Source of the DNA: Aradus depressus | Taxonomy: Eukaryota > Arthropoda > Insecta > Hemiptera > Aradidae | Assembly (NCBI GenBank): GCA_963662175.1 | Contig: OY759225.1 | Coordinates: 8,939,107-9,003,106 of the forward strand | Length of the DNA: 64,000 nt | Reading direction: 5' to 3' | Part shown: piece by piece, positions 20,300 through 30,783 of the stretch | Position numbering within the stretch: position 1 is the first letter of the stretch | Layout of the letters: each line of letters opens with the position of its first letter | The notes under the pieces: generated by a model | Told to the model about the DNA's origin: nothing | Databases searched by the model: none | What the model saw: only the letters and a program-made list of their open reading frames with translations | Position numbers and translations under genes: made by a program

Positions 20300-21100
20300 A
20301 GGCATCGACACGAAATTTTATATGTGAATCCCGAACCCTCTAACGATCTAATTGGCCAAAGGGAAGGGGAAGATTAGGGGAGAATCTTAACTGCCGGTAA
20401 AATGAATGTATCGACACGAAATGTTCATAATTTAAAATTTTGGCATGCCAAAGTATACTTGAACTGAGCTTTAAGTGATATTGTATGAAAATCCGACCGT
20501 TCATAATTTTGGGATGCCACAAAACGTATATTTGAACGAAAATCTGATCGTCCGATAAATAGCTGCAACACATTTTTATATTGGGCCCTCTCCCGTTCAT
20601 AATTTTTGGGATACCACTCAACGTATATTTAAATCAAAAATTTTTAAGGACGCTACGAGTAAAATTTCGTGAAAATCTAATTATCCGTGGTGGGCGAGAT
20701 GTTGGAAGAAACTTACTTAATAACGAAAATGTATGTGTATTTTACTTCAAATAGAGTAAATTTTCCATTTATTCCAATTGGTATGAACAGCCAATCAGCT
20801 AGCACATAGCACATAGAACATAGATCACATATAACACATTGTTTAATACACGTGGAGTTCCAATTAGTGCAAGTACGTTGTGATAGAAGTGAGACGGTAT
20901 TCCAATTAGAGACAACACAGAGAGAAACGGACCCAAAACGGAATCTTGTTGTGTTTCTGTCACTACCATAAACGGGAAATTTGATATCCCATTAGGAAAA
21001 CAGCTCGTAATGACCATTTGTTAATCATTTTTATGGCCATTTAGCTAAAAGTATTTAACTGTTGGTTTATTTTTGCTTTTCGAAAAATCTCAAAAAGTTA
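20300..21100. repeat. CTTCCCC-family remnants with a duplicated phrase
   Basis: The phrase gttcataattttgggatgcca with (a)acgtatatttgaa occurs three to four times between 20425 and 20640 as diverged units. Around them are cgacacgaaatttta and cggtaaaatgaatgtatcga of the CTTCCCC family. No gene. Confidence 0.4.
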
Positions 21101-21106
21101 TATACT

Positions 21107-21240
21107 TACTCCGAAGGCGATGTTGCCTGAAGATCCTTAGCCATCGCGATCTGTCATGCGTCACTGGTTGGCAGTTCACCACATGGTGTTCCAGGGCATC
21201 CTTCTTCACCAGGTCAGTCCGTCTGGTGATGAGTCTCCAT
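21107..21240 (-). CDS. Possible exon fragment ending at a GTAAGTAT donor
   Basis: On the minus strand the frame reads RLITRRTDLVKKDALEHH, then VVNCQPVTHDRSRWLRIF and RQHRLR, and meets gtaagtat at about 21107. Upstream a TAA closes this frame at about 21255, so either the acceptor lies after it or the sequence is a decayed element. A LINE origin is also possible. I do not recognise the family. Confidence 0.3.
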
Positions 21241-21464
21241 AATGCGTCTTATGGCTGTTTGCAGTCTGCTTCTCTATATGCCCTCTCAAGGCCCGAAGTG
21301 AAATGGACTTTATAAAGACTATGGGGTATGTGTGGAGGATGCGACGCCATAAGTGAAGTGCATATACTTGGGACAGTGGCCAGTAGAGGTCACTGCGACC
21401 ATAGATCACCTGACGACAGTCATGTCAAGTCTGGCTATCTGTACAGAAGTCTATCAGCCTTTGC

Positions 21465-21574
21465 TGCCCTTTTTACCACCACCTCGACCAGTGTCTGCCC
21501 TCAGTCCTTTGCTGCACTTTTCGCCACCACCTCGACCAGTGTCTGCCCTCAGCCCTTTGCTGCAAATTACTTAC
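21465..21574. repeat. 54-bp direct duplication
   Basis: The phrase accacctcgaccagtgtctg with ccctcag(t/c)cctttgctgca occurs twice, about 54 bp apart. It lies directly 3' of the possible exon at 21575-21667 and could disturb its splicing. Confidence 0.7.
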
Positions 21575-21667
21575 CGAAGTCGAAGAACTAACAGTAGGTT
21601 TCTGGACGCTTTCTGTTTCGACCGATACTTCACTGATAGGTACAGCTAATTCACCTTTGCAATCTGA
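21575..21667 (-). CDS. Possible exon bounded by consensus splice sites
   Basis: On the minus strand ttcattgctttcag is a strong acceptor and tcgacttcg|gtaagtaa a strong donor about 90 bp later. The frame between is open and reads KGELAVPISEVSVETESVQK followed by a Ser/Thr-rich PTVSSSTS. Such sequence is typical of a disordered linker, so homology cannot be judged by eye. Together with 21107-21240 it could belong to one minus-strand gene. Confidence 0.35.
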
Positions 21668-21699
21668 AAGCAATGAATCCACAGACAGCAAACTATGAT

Positions 21700-22186
21700 T
21701 CTATTACAGTTAAACCCCTCTGCAACCTCCCAAAACTCCCGCCTTCCAGAAGGCGGGAAAGAGGAAGGGGTTTCAGATGTTCGCCACCGCGCGCGCTAAC
21801 GGCAACTTTGACATGACATTTTACTTATAAGAGGAGTTCTAGTGACTACATTTAAATAGTTAGAGATATCACTAAGAACGTTAGTAATATATACCTACTA
21901 TTTCTTATTTTAATATTGTTCATAGTAAAGCCAACTACTCTTAAGTATTTCAACAAACTATTTTTTTTTTTTCATTTTACAGTAAATTTACTAAAATAAT
22001 AATTGTTGCAACTATTTCAGTTTTTACTGACGAAAATAGTTGTAGTTATTCACATTTTTCTCAGTGTAGGTATATGAACTGACTTCTTATCATTCACCTT
22101 CACTCTACACTTTTAGTATACAATAAGCATCATCTTCCTCACATATATGAAGTACAGGGTAAGTTATGTAATCGATGCCAAATTCG
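21700..22186. other. Gene-free stretch
   Basis: It contains the palindrome-like cccgccttccagaaggcggg (21740-21759) and AT-rich DNA. I see no exon or named repeat. Confidence 0.4.
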
Positions 22187-22320
22187 ACTGTTAGTAGGTG
22201 ATATGACCTTGTAGTTAAAGTGCCATGAGTCATAATAACCAACTATAAAAGTCGTGGGTGCCCAGTTTTGACTCAGAATAATGTGTCTGTCCCCTTCCAT
22301 GAAATTATAAATTGTTAATT
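22187..22320 (+). repeat. SINE-A 3' end inside a repeat shared with 26465-26560
   Basis: tagtaggtgatatgacct...ccatgagtcataataacca is the SINE-A 3' end. The flank aagtcgtgggtg...tgactcagaataatgtgtctgtcccc is found inverted at 26475-26535 next to another SINE-A, so the two loci share a common ancestor with the insertion already in place. Confidence 0.6.
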
Positions 22321-22324
22321 TCAT

Positions 22325-22700
22325 TTCCCCAGATATTCGAAGTATAGAAGAAGTTATGTAATCGGTTAGAATATCGATTCCTAGTTTTCAACGTAATTTC
22401 ATGTTTTATGACCCTCCATAATGACCCCCCCCCCCCCCCCCCTCTCCCCCCATGTAACGCGCCGTAACGTTTTTCTGTATCCCCCCTCCCCCATACAGTC
22501 GAGGGATTCCCGTAATACATAAACGAAGAAGGTTGCCAACTTGGGAGAACAAAATAAAAATGGCGTACAATACAATCGAGGGATTCCCCGTAAAACATAA
22601 ACGAAAAGGGTCGCCAACTTGAGAGATTTTAATTCCCTAGTTTCCCTCCTCCGGCCCTTGTAACGCATCGTAACGTTTTACAAGACCCCCCCTCTCCCCA
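22325..22700 (+). repeat. CTTCCCC-family copy with poly(C) and an internal duplication
   Basis: It starts ttccccagatattcgaagta, then gaagttatgtaatcggt. A run of about 20 C lies at 22427-22446. A phrase of about 50 bp (tcgagggattcccgtaa.acataaacgaa..gg) occurs at 22499-22550 and again at 22573-22625. Confidence 0.5.
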
Positions 22701-23691
22701 AATTGCGTTACGTAATACTTGAACGCCCCCTAAACTCTAATAACTGTCTGTACTACGAATATATAGGTATATATATATATTTTTTTTTTTTTTTTATTCA
22801 CAAACAGTTAATTCACAAATTATTAAAATTCATATATTTCGGTTTGTGTGTCTGTCTGTATACTATAGACACCTATCGACTTTCAGCCAAATCTAAGGTA
22901 GGAAGAGGAATTTTTATGGGGCTTAAAATAAAAACTCTAATAACTGTAATGATTGTATCAACAAGAAATTGAGTATGTTTCTGTGTAAGTCAACTATTGA
23001 TTTTTAGCCAAAATGGTTGATTATTTTCAGAGAGAGAGCGAAAACTTAATTTGAGCTAGGGATCTACTGACTACTTTTTATTAAATTAAATGTTTGCGAA
23101 TTTATGAAAATTAAAAAATTCAAACGACAGTGAAACTGTGAAGAAAAATTGAGGTAACTAAATGGTGTGATCTAGTTGAAGAAGAGTGTAGTTACGCTAA
23201 GAGGCCTACAGAAGGGGAATCCCTTTTCAGATGAGTGATGATGGCTTTTTTTTTTTTTTTTTTTTTTTTTTGGGCGGGGGCGGGAGGAAATGGGCGCTAA
23301 AAGATTAGCTCCTTATGACCTAACTGTTGGCCAGGCCAGTTTTGTTTGCCCCTTCCTATGAGAAATGCGGGCGCCCACAGCTCCCTCTCCATAATTTGTC
23401 TACATTAGCCAACTTTCCTCCCATCTAACTTTGTCATGTTTTTTTCTCTGCCTTTATTATTTATACGGTGTATAGAGGAAGTTTTGTAATCAGTCAGAAA
23501 TTCGATGTTGACAGAATGAATGTATCGACATCCATAAAGGCGTCGGTAGTTCAGATGTTGCGCCTGGCCACCATCCCTGACGCAGCACCGAAAAATATTT
23601 TGGCCACAAGTTGTAAAATAAAAAAGTCAGCGGTGAATCACTTCCCCAGAATAAATTAACATTTCGCTATCGATCCAAAATCAGTCGACCA

Positions 23692-24206
23692 TCATATATA
23701 TAAAGCTGAAAATGTCTGTGCGTTGTACCGCTATAACTCACGAACGGCTTGATGGATTTGATTAATTTTTTTTTTAATTTGTTCGTCATCGTCTGTGGTA
23801 GGTTATAGGCGTATTAGTACCTCAATATCTGGTCCATCCCAGCATCCACCCACGCAATCTTTGTAACTCAAAAACCACTGCAATGATTAATGAGGAATCT
23901 TTTTGAATAGATAAGTTTTATCTACCGAAAGGTTAAGGTCTATTTTTTAATCAACCCCTGGTTCATCCCAGCATCCACTCACGCAATCTTTGTAACTCGA
24001 AAACCATTGCAACGATTAATGAGAAATTTTTTTGAATAAATTAGTTTTAGCTCCAGAGCTAGCGTTACTACAGTTGAAGGACTATAAGCCTTATTCCGTA
24101 TGAATAATTCAAAATTATAACATCGTGAATGTACTGTCGAGGAACTTATAGGACATATTGGGAGAAAAGTCAAAGTTCCCCGGGCAACGCCGGGTATTAC
24201 TGCTAG
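23692..24206 (+). mobile_element. Non-autonomous Helitron, about 515 bp
   Basis: The 5' end is A|TCatatatataaagctgaaa. The 3' end is cccgggcaacgccgggtatt-actgCTAG|T, with the hairpin CCCGG-gcaacg-CCGGG. This follows the TC...CTRR rule with insertion between A and T. Inside, a unit of about 120 bp (catcccagcatccac.cacgcaatctttgtaactc) is present twice. No Rep/Hel coding sequence is present. Confidence 0.8.
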
Positions 24207-24384
24207 TATACGCTAATAATCAAATGGTTCACTTACATAAGGCCTTAATTCATATTTTTGTCGATAAATTCATTACACCGGCAGTTCCTGGGGTTCTTGA
24301 GTGAGCCCCATCCCCTGAACCCCATTTTTTTTGGCCGATTTTGCTGAAGATTAATGTGTCGTAATTTTTTTTTTTTTTTTTTTT

Positions 24385-24570
24385 TACGTGAAAATGTCTC
24401 TTTGCTCGTTAAGCACAGTGATAGCCGGTCAAACTTTCTTGTGTTACAAAATACCGTCAGATTTCAATCGATAATAACTACGAGACTAATAATGCGATAA
24501 CAACGGTTGAGGTCACAATGGATAGAGCATGTTTGTACGTGTTTGTTGTGCAGTGTTTGTTTTGCCTAGT
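24385..24570 (+). repeat. Family H repeat, copy 2
   Basis: Nearly the same as 7988-8202. The match ends at gttttgcct, where a SINE-A has been inserted. Confidence 0.65.
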
Positions 24571-24908
24571 TAGGTTTTATAACTCATGCCCGGGCTTTAA
24601 CTACGAGGTCATATCGCCTACTACCAGAGCACTCTTTCGTCACTCTGGTGGACATGAGCCCGACTCTACTCTGAGAGTCCTAAATTTTGCCTACCCTAAA
24701 TTTTTATTGACCTAGGGTAGGGGTCTTTAACGAGTACCTGACATCGTACAGGCTCGGGACCATCGCTTAACGTCCCATCCGAAGAACGGCGTGCTTAAGT
24801 TTATTTTATCTTCCAGATAAAATAAACTAAGGGCCTCGGTTGAGTTTCGAACCCACGATCTTGAGTTCAGAAGGCAAGCACGCATACCACTGAGCTACCG
24901 GCGCCCTC
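24571..24908 (-). repeat. SINE-A, full length, with 13-bp target duplication
   Basis: tgttttgcctagt occurs at 24558-24570 and 24909-24921. On the minus strand the SINE runs from gagggcgccggtagctcagt through ggttcgaaac to gttataaaacctaac. Both Pol III boxes are intact (tagctcagtgg and ggttcgaaac-like with one change). This copy fixes the family ends at gagggcgcc and ...cctaac. Confidence 0.95.
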
Positions 24909-24929
24909 TGTTTTGCCTAGTGTTTTTTT

Positions 24930-25155
24930 CTTATTTACAAACAGATATTTACAACTGCATAAAATCAAATACAACAATCAATTGTGCTAATGGAGAGATA
25001 ATGGCAATGTCAAAATGTCAAGATATCACCCAATGACTAGGGAGTGTCACCACTGGGTGATTTCTCCCCTCTTGACATTTTAATATTGCCATAATCTCTC
25101 TATTAACACATTTACTTGTATTTGATTTTATGCAGTTGTAAATATCTGTTTATGA
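24930..25155. repeat. Foldback with arms of about 105 bp
   Basis: The left arm from tttacaaacagatatttaca to agatatcacccaatga is inverted at right from tgggtgatttctcccctctt to gtaaatatctgtttatgaat, with about 15-20 bp between. The outer ends read ttattt...aataaa, as in the hammerhead-like inverted insertions, but I see no CTGANGA/GAAA core. An (AT)n run follows. Confidence 0.65.
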
Positions 25156-25157
25156 AT

Positions 25158-25226
<69 letters not shown>
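25148..25226. repeat. (AT)n microsatellite
   Basis: About 39 uninterrupted AT units. Confidence 0.95.
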
Positions 25227-25229
<3 letters not shown>

Positions 25230-26109
25230 ATATATATATTATACTCGCTTACATTTTACTTTAACTATAATACTATACTATATTTAAAGAATGGTACTAA
25301 ATGACTATAAAAGATAAGACGGACATTATAATTTGTTTTTAGATTTTTTTTTTTTTTTTTTAAAGGGTTAGTCACATTTTTTTTACAAACATAAATTACC
25401 CCAATATAACCGGTCGTGATGATTGAGATTTGATGAGGGTGATATCTTCATATTTTTGTGTCGATGTGATGGGATGACTCTTCTTAACTACAGACTCGTG
25501 CTCCTTTCATATTTTTCTCTTAGTTGGTGGTTGCACAATTATGATCTCTGGATATAAACTAACTAACTCTTGTATGCCTCTATTTCTTGATCCTCATGGT
25601 GGTAAGTAACACCAGCGGGCTCCGGCTAAGTGTTTATCTCACAACAGTACTCACTGCACTACACATATTTCTTAAGATCTTATTATAGATCTCTACGCAC
25701 TCACCACTCTGAACCACGACCTCCTGAACAAGACTCCTACAAACGACTCCCTCACGAGGGGACAGACCACTTCTCCATCGTTTTGGATTCCGCTCTCTCA
25801 TTGGCCAATATTTTTACAGCCTTTAAACTACTAAACATCTGTTTTTTTTATATTCATAACAATTACATATTTCCGTATACAATTCTAGTTGCTTACATTT
25901 ATTGTTAACACATTATTACCTTATCATTTAATTTTATTACCTACATTATTGAAATAAATGAATTGATATATTTTTATACTGTATCGACCCTGGTAGATTA
26001 TCGATTTGATAACCTCCAGTAACCTTCCTTAGGTCTCATACAATGATTGCAACTAAGTACATTATTTTTCATTTATTAAATATTCATGTAATGAACAATA
26101 TGGATCATT

Positions 26110-26113
<4 letters not shown>
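25227..26113. other. Gene-free stretch
   Basis: 25540-25800 is of higher complexity and contains a donor-like gtggtaagtaac at 25599-25610, but the sequence before it is not a clear coding frame. I do not call a gene. Confidence 0.4.
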
Positions 26114-26186
<73 letters not shown>

Positions 26187-26192
26187 TATATG
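26114..26192. repeat. (AT)n microsatellite
   Basis: About 33 AT units, then a shorter run after one interruption. Confidence 0.95.
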
Positions 26193-26540
26193 TGGGTGTA
26201 AAGGCCAAATGTAGTAACCCACAAGAATGTCAAAATGACTTTTTTTTTTTGTTTCGATAGATGGCACCTCATTACAGGGTAAAACAATCAGCTGAGTATA
26301 ATTATTTCATTTCAACGGAAACATTATTTACAAAGTTAGGATATTTATTCTTTCTAACAATTTATGATTGATTAAACAAAAAACAGTTTTTTTGCTTCTC
26401 TTGAAAAATTTGCAAATTGTGGGTTACTACACTTGGACTTTATACCCACGATATATAAATTAACAATTTAAAATTTCATGGAAGGGGACAGACACATTAT
26501 TCTGAGTCAAAACTGGACGACTTTTAAAGTTGGTTATTAT

Positions 26541-26848
26541 GACTCATGGCTCTTTAATTACAAGGTCATATCGCCTACTAACAGAGCTCTCTTTCGTCAC
26601 TCTGGTGGACATGAGCCCGACTCTACTATGAGAGTCCTAAATTTTGCCTACTCTAAATTTTTCTTCACATAGGGCAGGGGTCTTCAACGAGTACTTGTCA
26701 TTGTACAAGCTCGGGACCATCTCTTAACGTCCCATTCGAAGGACGGGGTGCTTATGTTTTTTTTTACCTCCTATATAAAATAAACAAAGTGCCACAGCCG
26801 GGTTTTGAACCCGCGATCTTAATCTCAGTAAGCAAGCAGAGCGTTACA
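26541..26848 (-). repeat. SINE-A copy, head broken
   Basis: On the minus strand: gatcgcgggttcaaaacccg, ccttcgaatgggacgttaag, caagtactcgttgaagac, atttagagtaggcaaaattt and tatgaccttgtaattaaag. The A-box end is lost after gcttgcttactgag. The matching locus is 22187-22320. Confidence 0.85.
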
Positions 26849-27519
26849 ATATATATTTTATTTATTTTCTGCTTTGTTCTTTTTTATAAAGAATAGTGTC
26901 AAGAGACTAAGCGTTTCTCTCCTTTCTGAACGTCAAAAATAATATTTATGAAAAATTTCTCTACAGAAAAAAAAAAATAATAAAAAAATAAAATACAGAG
27001 TGCTACATTTTATCATCCACCCCTTAATTAGTGTCTCGAGGCTTTGTTCACATTTTTTACTTTTTTTTTTATATTTTAAAATTAAACAAATTTAAAAAAA
27101 TAAAAATAAATAAAACAGCTAATTATTTTGTTCCTTAATATTTTTCAGCAAATTGTCCTTTCAGGGAATAACGAGGGACTCACATTTTTTTTTTATTTGT
27201 GACCAAATATAAAAAAAATTTCTATATATCGAAGTTGAGTCGTTGACTTTCATGCTTTCCGACTACCTGATTCCAAAAATGAAAAAAAGTAATAATAATA
27301 AATGACCTGTCTGTGAACACGTCATCTTTTCATAGAATGAATGTATCGTCACGAAATTGTGTATGTGTATTCAGAACCCATAACTACCGATATAATGAAT
27401 TTATTGACAGAAAATTTATTATGTGGATTTGGGTGCCCCTATTTAAGTCTACTGTTGAATAGCGTAAACGGTCCACTGGTTTTGGAGGGAGAGCGAAAAG
27501 TTAATTGATTAATTCGTTC
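26849..27519. other. Gene-free stretch with CTTCCCC-family remains
   Basis: 27225-27500 holds ttgactttcatgctttccga, aatgaatgtatcgtcacga, aatgaatttattgaca and gagggagagcgaaaagttaa, the second half of the CTTCCCC family. Before that only A/T-rich DNA is seen. Confidence 0.45.
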
Positions 27520-28020
27520 TGGGGAAGTACACTGCCGGTGATTCACCGACGACTACATTTTTGCAGTTTTTATCGAATGAAAAAAAAAAAAAAAAAAATG
27601 CTTCACTATTATTTTTTGTAATCAAAAATATAATATTTACAGAAAACGATAAGCATAGAACATCGCAACCCATACCCCACTGATCGAAAGACATGATTCA
27701 CCGGCCGGACTGAGTAAGAGGCCATATTTCTTTTTTAACATTCCCGACGGTAGCCACTGATTCCCCATAGGAGAAAAAAACGTCATTTATCCACCCATTT
27801 GACATTCTCCCTTTTGACATAGAACGTTATTAAATAAACAGTATACCAGTTGCTCACTAAAGAGTTCCTTGTCCCCTTTTATTAAACAATTTTTCAATTT
27901 GTATTTCTAATTTAACTTAGTGAATAATTAAATTGTATAATTTTATTTTTATTTTGCATTTTTCACATTTTATCAACTCAGTGAGAAAAAGTGTTCGGTG
28001 AATCACCGGCAAAGTTTACG
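27520..28020. mobile_element. Family K element (copy 2, inverted relative to copy 1)
   Basis: It begins ggggaagtacactgccggtgattcaccga and ends tcggtgaatcaccggcaaag. The interior is the reverse complement of 17712-18070. About 117 bp (27582-27697) are extra: a run of A followed by unique sequence, placed after tttatcgaatg. Confidence 0.65.
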
Positions 28021-28856
28021 GTATACAAAGAGACAAAATGAAATTATTTTGAGAAGGGGAGGGGAGAGAGATAGAGAGTGAGAGAGAGAGAGTGATCTGT
28101 AAGCGTGCTTGGTACAAGAAAGTCCTGTAGTGGCGACGTCACTACTCCCCCTTCCACACTTCTTAGAGGTAACTGAAACTTTGAACCCCGTGCAATCAGA
28201 AAAGATATTTCCACGAGCTTAAAAAAGTGTTCTTGGATCTCCTAGTGTGGTTATTATGGAGAGACATAAGTACCTATGGAGGTTGACCATAAATCATGGG
28301 AAATGAGGCCTACGGGGTGAAGTTGATTGGTGCAAACCTGCCCTTAGGGAGCAGTTCTTCAGATAGCCACTCCATCATAGTCACATCGATCACATGGTAA
28401 ACATCTATCTATATCTATATATCCACCTTAGTGGGCCCATTTGGGCTCCTCATAGGTCACCCTAGAGGCCCAATCTACACATGAGCCCCAAAACGGTTAG
28501 TAAATGATTATTGTCTCTTATGATGAATGATAAGTATCGATGGGTTAGTTCAGGGCCGCTCTAGCGGGGGCAGGTCTGATGTACAAAAAACACATTGTAA
28601 CTGTGAGATATATTGTTAAAATTAATATTTTTGAAAAGAATAAGGGCTGCGAAAAGTTGAAATTGTTACAAGAACAACATTATTCAATGAAGTGGCAACA
28701 CTGTTTCAATATAAACTAAACCAGTCAACAGGGCTCCATGTCCACAGATCAAATCCAAAATATCTAATCAAAAATATCAAATGATAAAAAATACTTATAA
28801 CTGGCAAATATATAATGAATAAATAAAATAATGAATATAACAATACATTATAATAA
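28021..28856. other. Gene-free stretch
   Basis: A (GA)-rich run lies at 28060-28095. 28200-28570 is of normal complexity (ggagagacataagtacctat, gggcccatttgggctcctca) but no frame is convincing. It might hold an unrecognised element. Confidence 0.35.
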
Positions 28857-28868
28857 TTTAATATTAGC

Positions 28869-29189
28869 GCGTGCTTGACTTCTGAGCTCAAGGTTGTGGG
28901 TTCGTAGCCCGACCGAGGCCCTTAGTTTATTTTATCTGGGAGGTCAAATAAACTTAAGCACGCCGTCCTTCGGATGGGACGTTAAGCGATGGTCCCGAGC
29001 CTGTACGATGTCAGGTACTCGTTAAAGACCCCTGCCCTAGGTGAATAAAAATTTAGGATAGGCAAAATTTAGGACTCCCACAGTAGAGTCGGGCTCATTT
29101 CCACCAGAGTGACGATAGAGCGCTCTGGTAGTAGGCGATATAACCTCGTAGTTAAAGCCCGGGCATGAGTCATAAAACCTAACCTAACC
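28869..29189 (+). repeat. SINE-A, 5'-truncated, with 12-bp target duplication
   Basis: tttaatattagc occurs at 28857-28868 and 29190-29201. The SINE begins at gcgtgcttgac, so the A box is missing, yet duplications are perfect. This shows 5' truncation at insertion, as expected of target-primed reverse transcription. It ends cataaaacctaacctaacc. Confidence 0.95.
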
Positions 29190-29439
29190 TTTAATATTAG
29201 CACGATCATAGGGTACAACTGCATAGTAAAATGCAACACTGTAAATACAATTGTAACCCAATAACTAAAAATGTATTGCCTAGTTAATCCAATAACACGG
29301 TTAATAAAGCGCAGTAGGAAATTTCAGAACACTCGGTAAAAAATTTGAATACCCAGTAAAAATAAATTAAAAGATTTAAAATGCACAGTATAAAATTGCA
29401 GTTTACCGAGCAAATCCAGTTGATGTATCCGAAGAAATA

Positions 29440-29790
29440 ATCGATGTCAGGTACTCTTTAAAGATTCTAGGTGAATAAAAATTAAGGATAGACAAAATTT
29501 AGGACTCCCTCTAAAAAGTAAAAAAAAAAACCTTGAGCACGCGGTCCTTCGGATAGGACATTTAGCCATGGTCCCGAGCCTGTAAAATGTCTAGATCGCG
29601 GATTCGGAACCCGGCCGAGGTCCTGAGCATGTACGATGCTCGTTAAATACTAAACGAGGTAACTAAACCTGGGTAGGCAAAATATAGAACTCCCACAGTA
29701 GAGTTGGGCTCATGCCCACCAGAGTGAAAAAAGAGTGCTCTGGTAGTAGGCGAGTTAAAGCCCGGGCATATTCATAATAACTAACTAACT
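29440..29790 (+). repeat. SINE-A composite (two overlapping partial copies)
   Basis: 29440-29512 carries tcgatgtcaggtactctt to ttaggactccc. At 29530 the order restarts with cttgagcacgcggtccttcg, the B-box-like gcggattcggaaccc appears after it at 29595, and the 3' end follows. Order and duplication of blocks show rearrangement or one copy inside another. Confidence 0.75.
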
Positions 29791-30578
29791 TGTACATCTT
29801 AGATGCTGGTTGTTGCACTCAGCAACAGTTGCATCCTTATAAATAAAATACAAAAAAAAAATAATAATAATTACCAATAAAAAATAAAATTAAAAAATTT
29901 ATAAACATCAAATATAAAAATAAGAAAAAGTGAAAATGTGTTTAAAATTTTAAATTAAATAAATAATAAAATATAAAAACAATATTAGGTGAGCTTTTGT
30001 TTAAAGTGAGAAAAGGCAACAGCCAGTCGAAGCCGACAATAGCCGGACGTAGTGTTGTTAAGATGGGAGAGCCATCAAATATATATTGTGGATTGAGTTA
30101 TTATATTGGGGAGTTATTATATTGAGTTATTATATGGCTTTTTTTAGAGAGATATGAAATAGATTTTGGTTTAAGTGATGGAGTTATATGGATGAGAGAG
30201 TAATGTTTTTTTTTTTTAACTTCTATTTTATATGCCCAAAGAAGAGTAGCTCTGTAGAAAAGACTCATGTAATTTTAAGAAATAGTTAATAATAATGGGC
30301 TATATGACCTCTTTTTAAAGCCCGGGCATGAATTACAATAACTAACTTATACTGTGGAATATATTTGCACTATGTATAAGGAGCTGATTGTGTAGCACGC
30401 TTCAGGTGCCCCATTGACTTTGAGGACTTGAGGCCTTATATACGCCACCGAGTATTAGTTAAGAGTATGTGTACTGAAGAGACATGCTGCGCGGAAACAG
30501 TATCCTAGTTTGAGGATTGTACACTAAATTAGCTTTAGCCTACTTGACGAGGCACACAGCTCACAGCCAAGCTCTGAT
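29791..30578. other. Gene-free stretch with a SINE-A 3' scrap
   Basis: 30283-30342 (gggctatatgacctcttttt to gggcatgaattacaataact) is a SINE-A 3' end. The rest is A/T-rich or unrecognised. Confidence 0.5.
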
Positions 30579-30757
30579 CAGGTTTCCATTAGAATGTTAA
30601 TTTTATAATTGGGGCATCCTGTTACAGGTAGTCCCCCACCTCTGCTCTTCATATCACCCATACGAACAATATGGAGGCCAATATGGCAAAAATTGATAGC
30701 TCATGGAACCAAATTGACGGCTATTAAGGCAGTACTCAAATTTCAATTTATGTCCGA
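30579..30757 (+). repeat. 180-bp direct repeat, unit 1 (flanks the pogo element)
   Basis: caggtttccattagaatgtt through ctattaaggcagtactcaaa is repeated at 31600-31779 with about five differences. The copies lie on the two sides of the pogo/Tigger derivative, so the duplication is not the transposon's own target duplication (which is TA). Confidence 0.9.
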
Positions 30758-30783
30758 ATTCATTTTTGCGAGCTGTATCGATA

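Noticed and set aside
24930..25155. Seventh hammerhead-like inverted insertion
   Set aside because: The arms and aataaa-like ends fit, but no CTGANGA, stem II and GAAA arrangement is present.
29169..29189. Telomeric TTAGG repeats
   Set aside because: Only two or three cctaa units occur, always at the 3' end of SINE-A copies. They are SINE tails.
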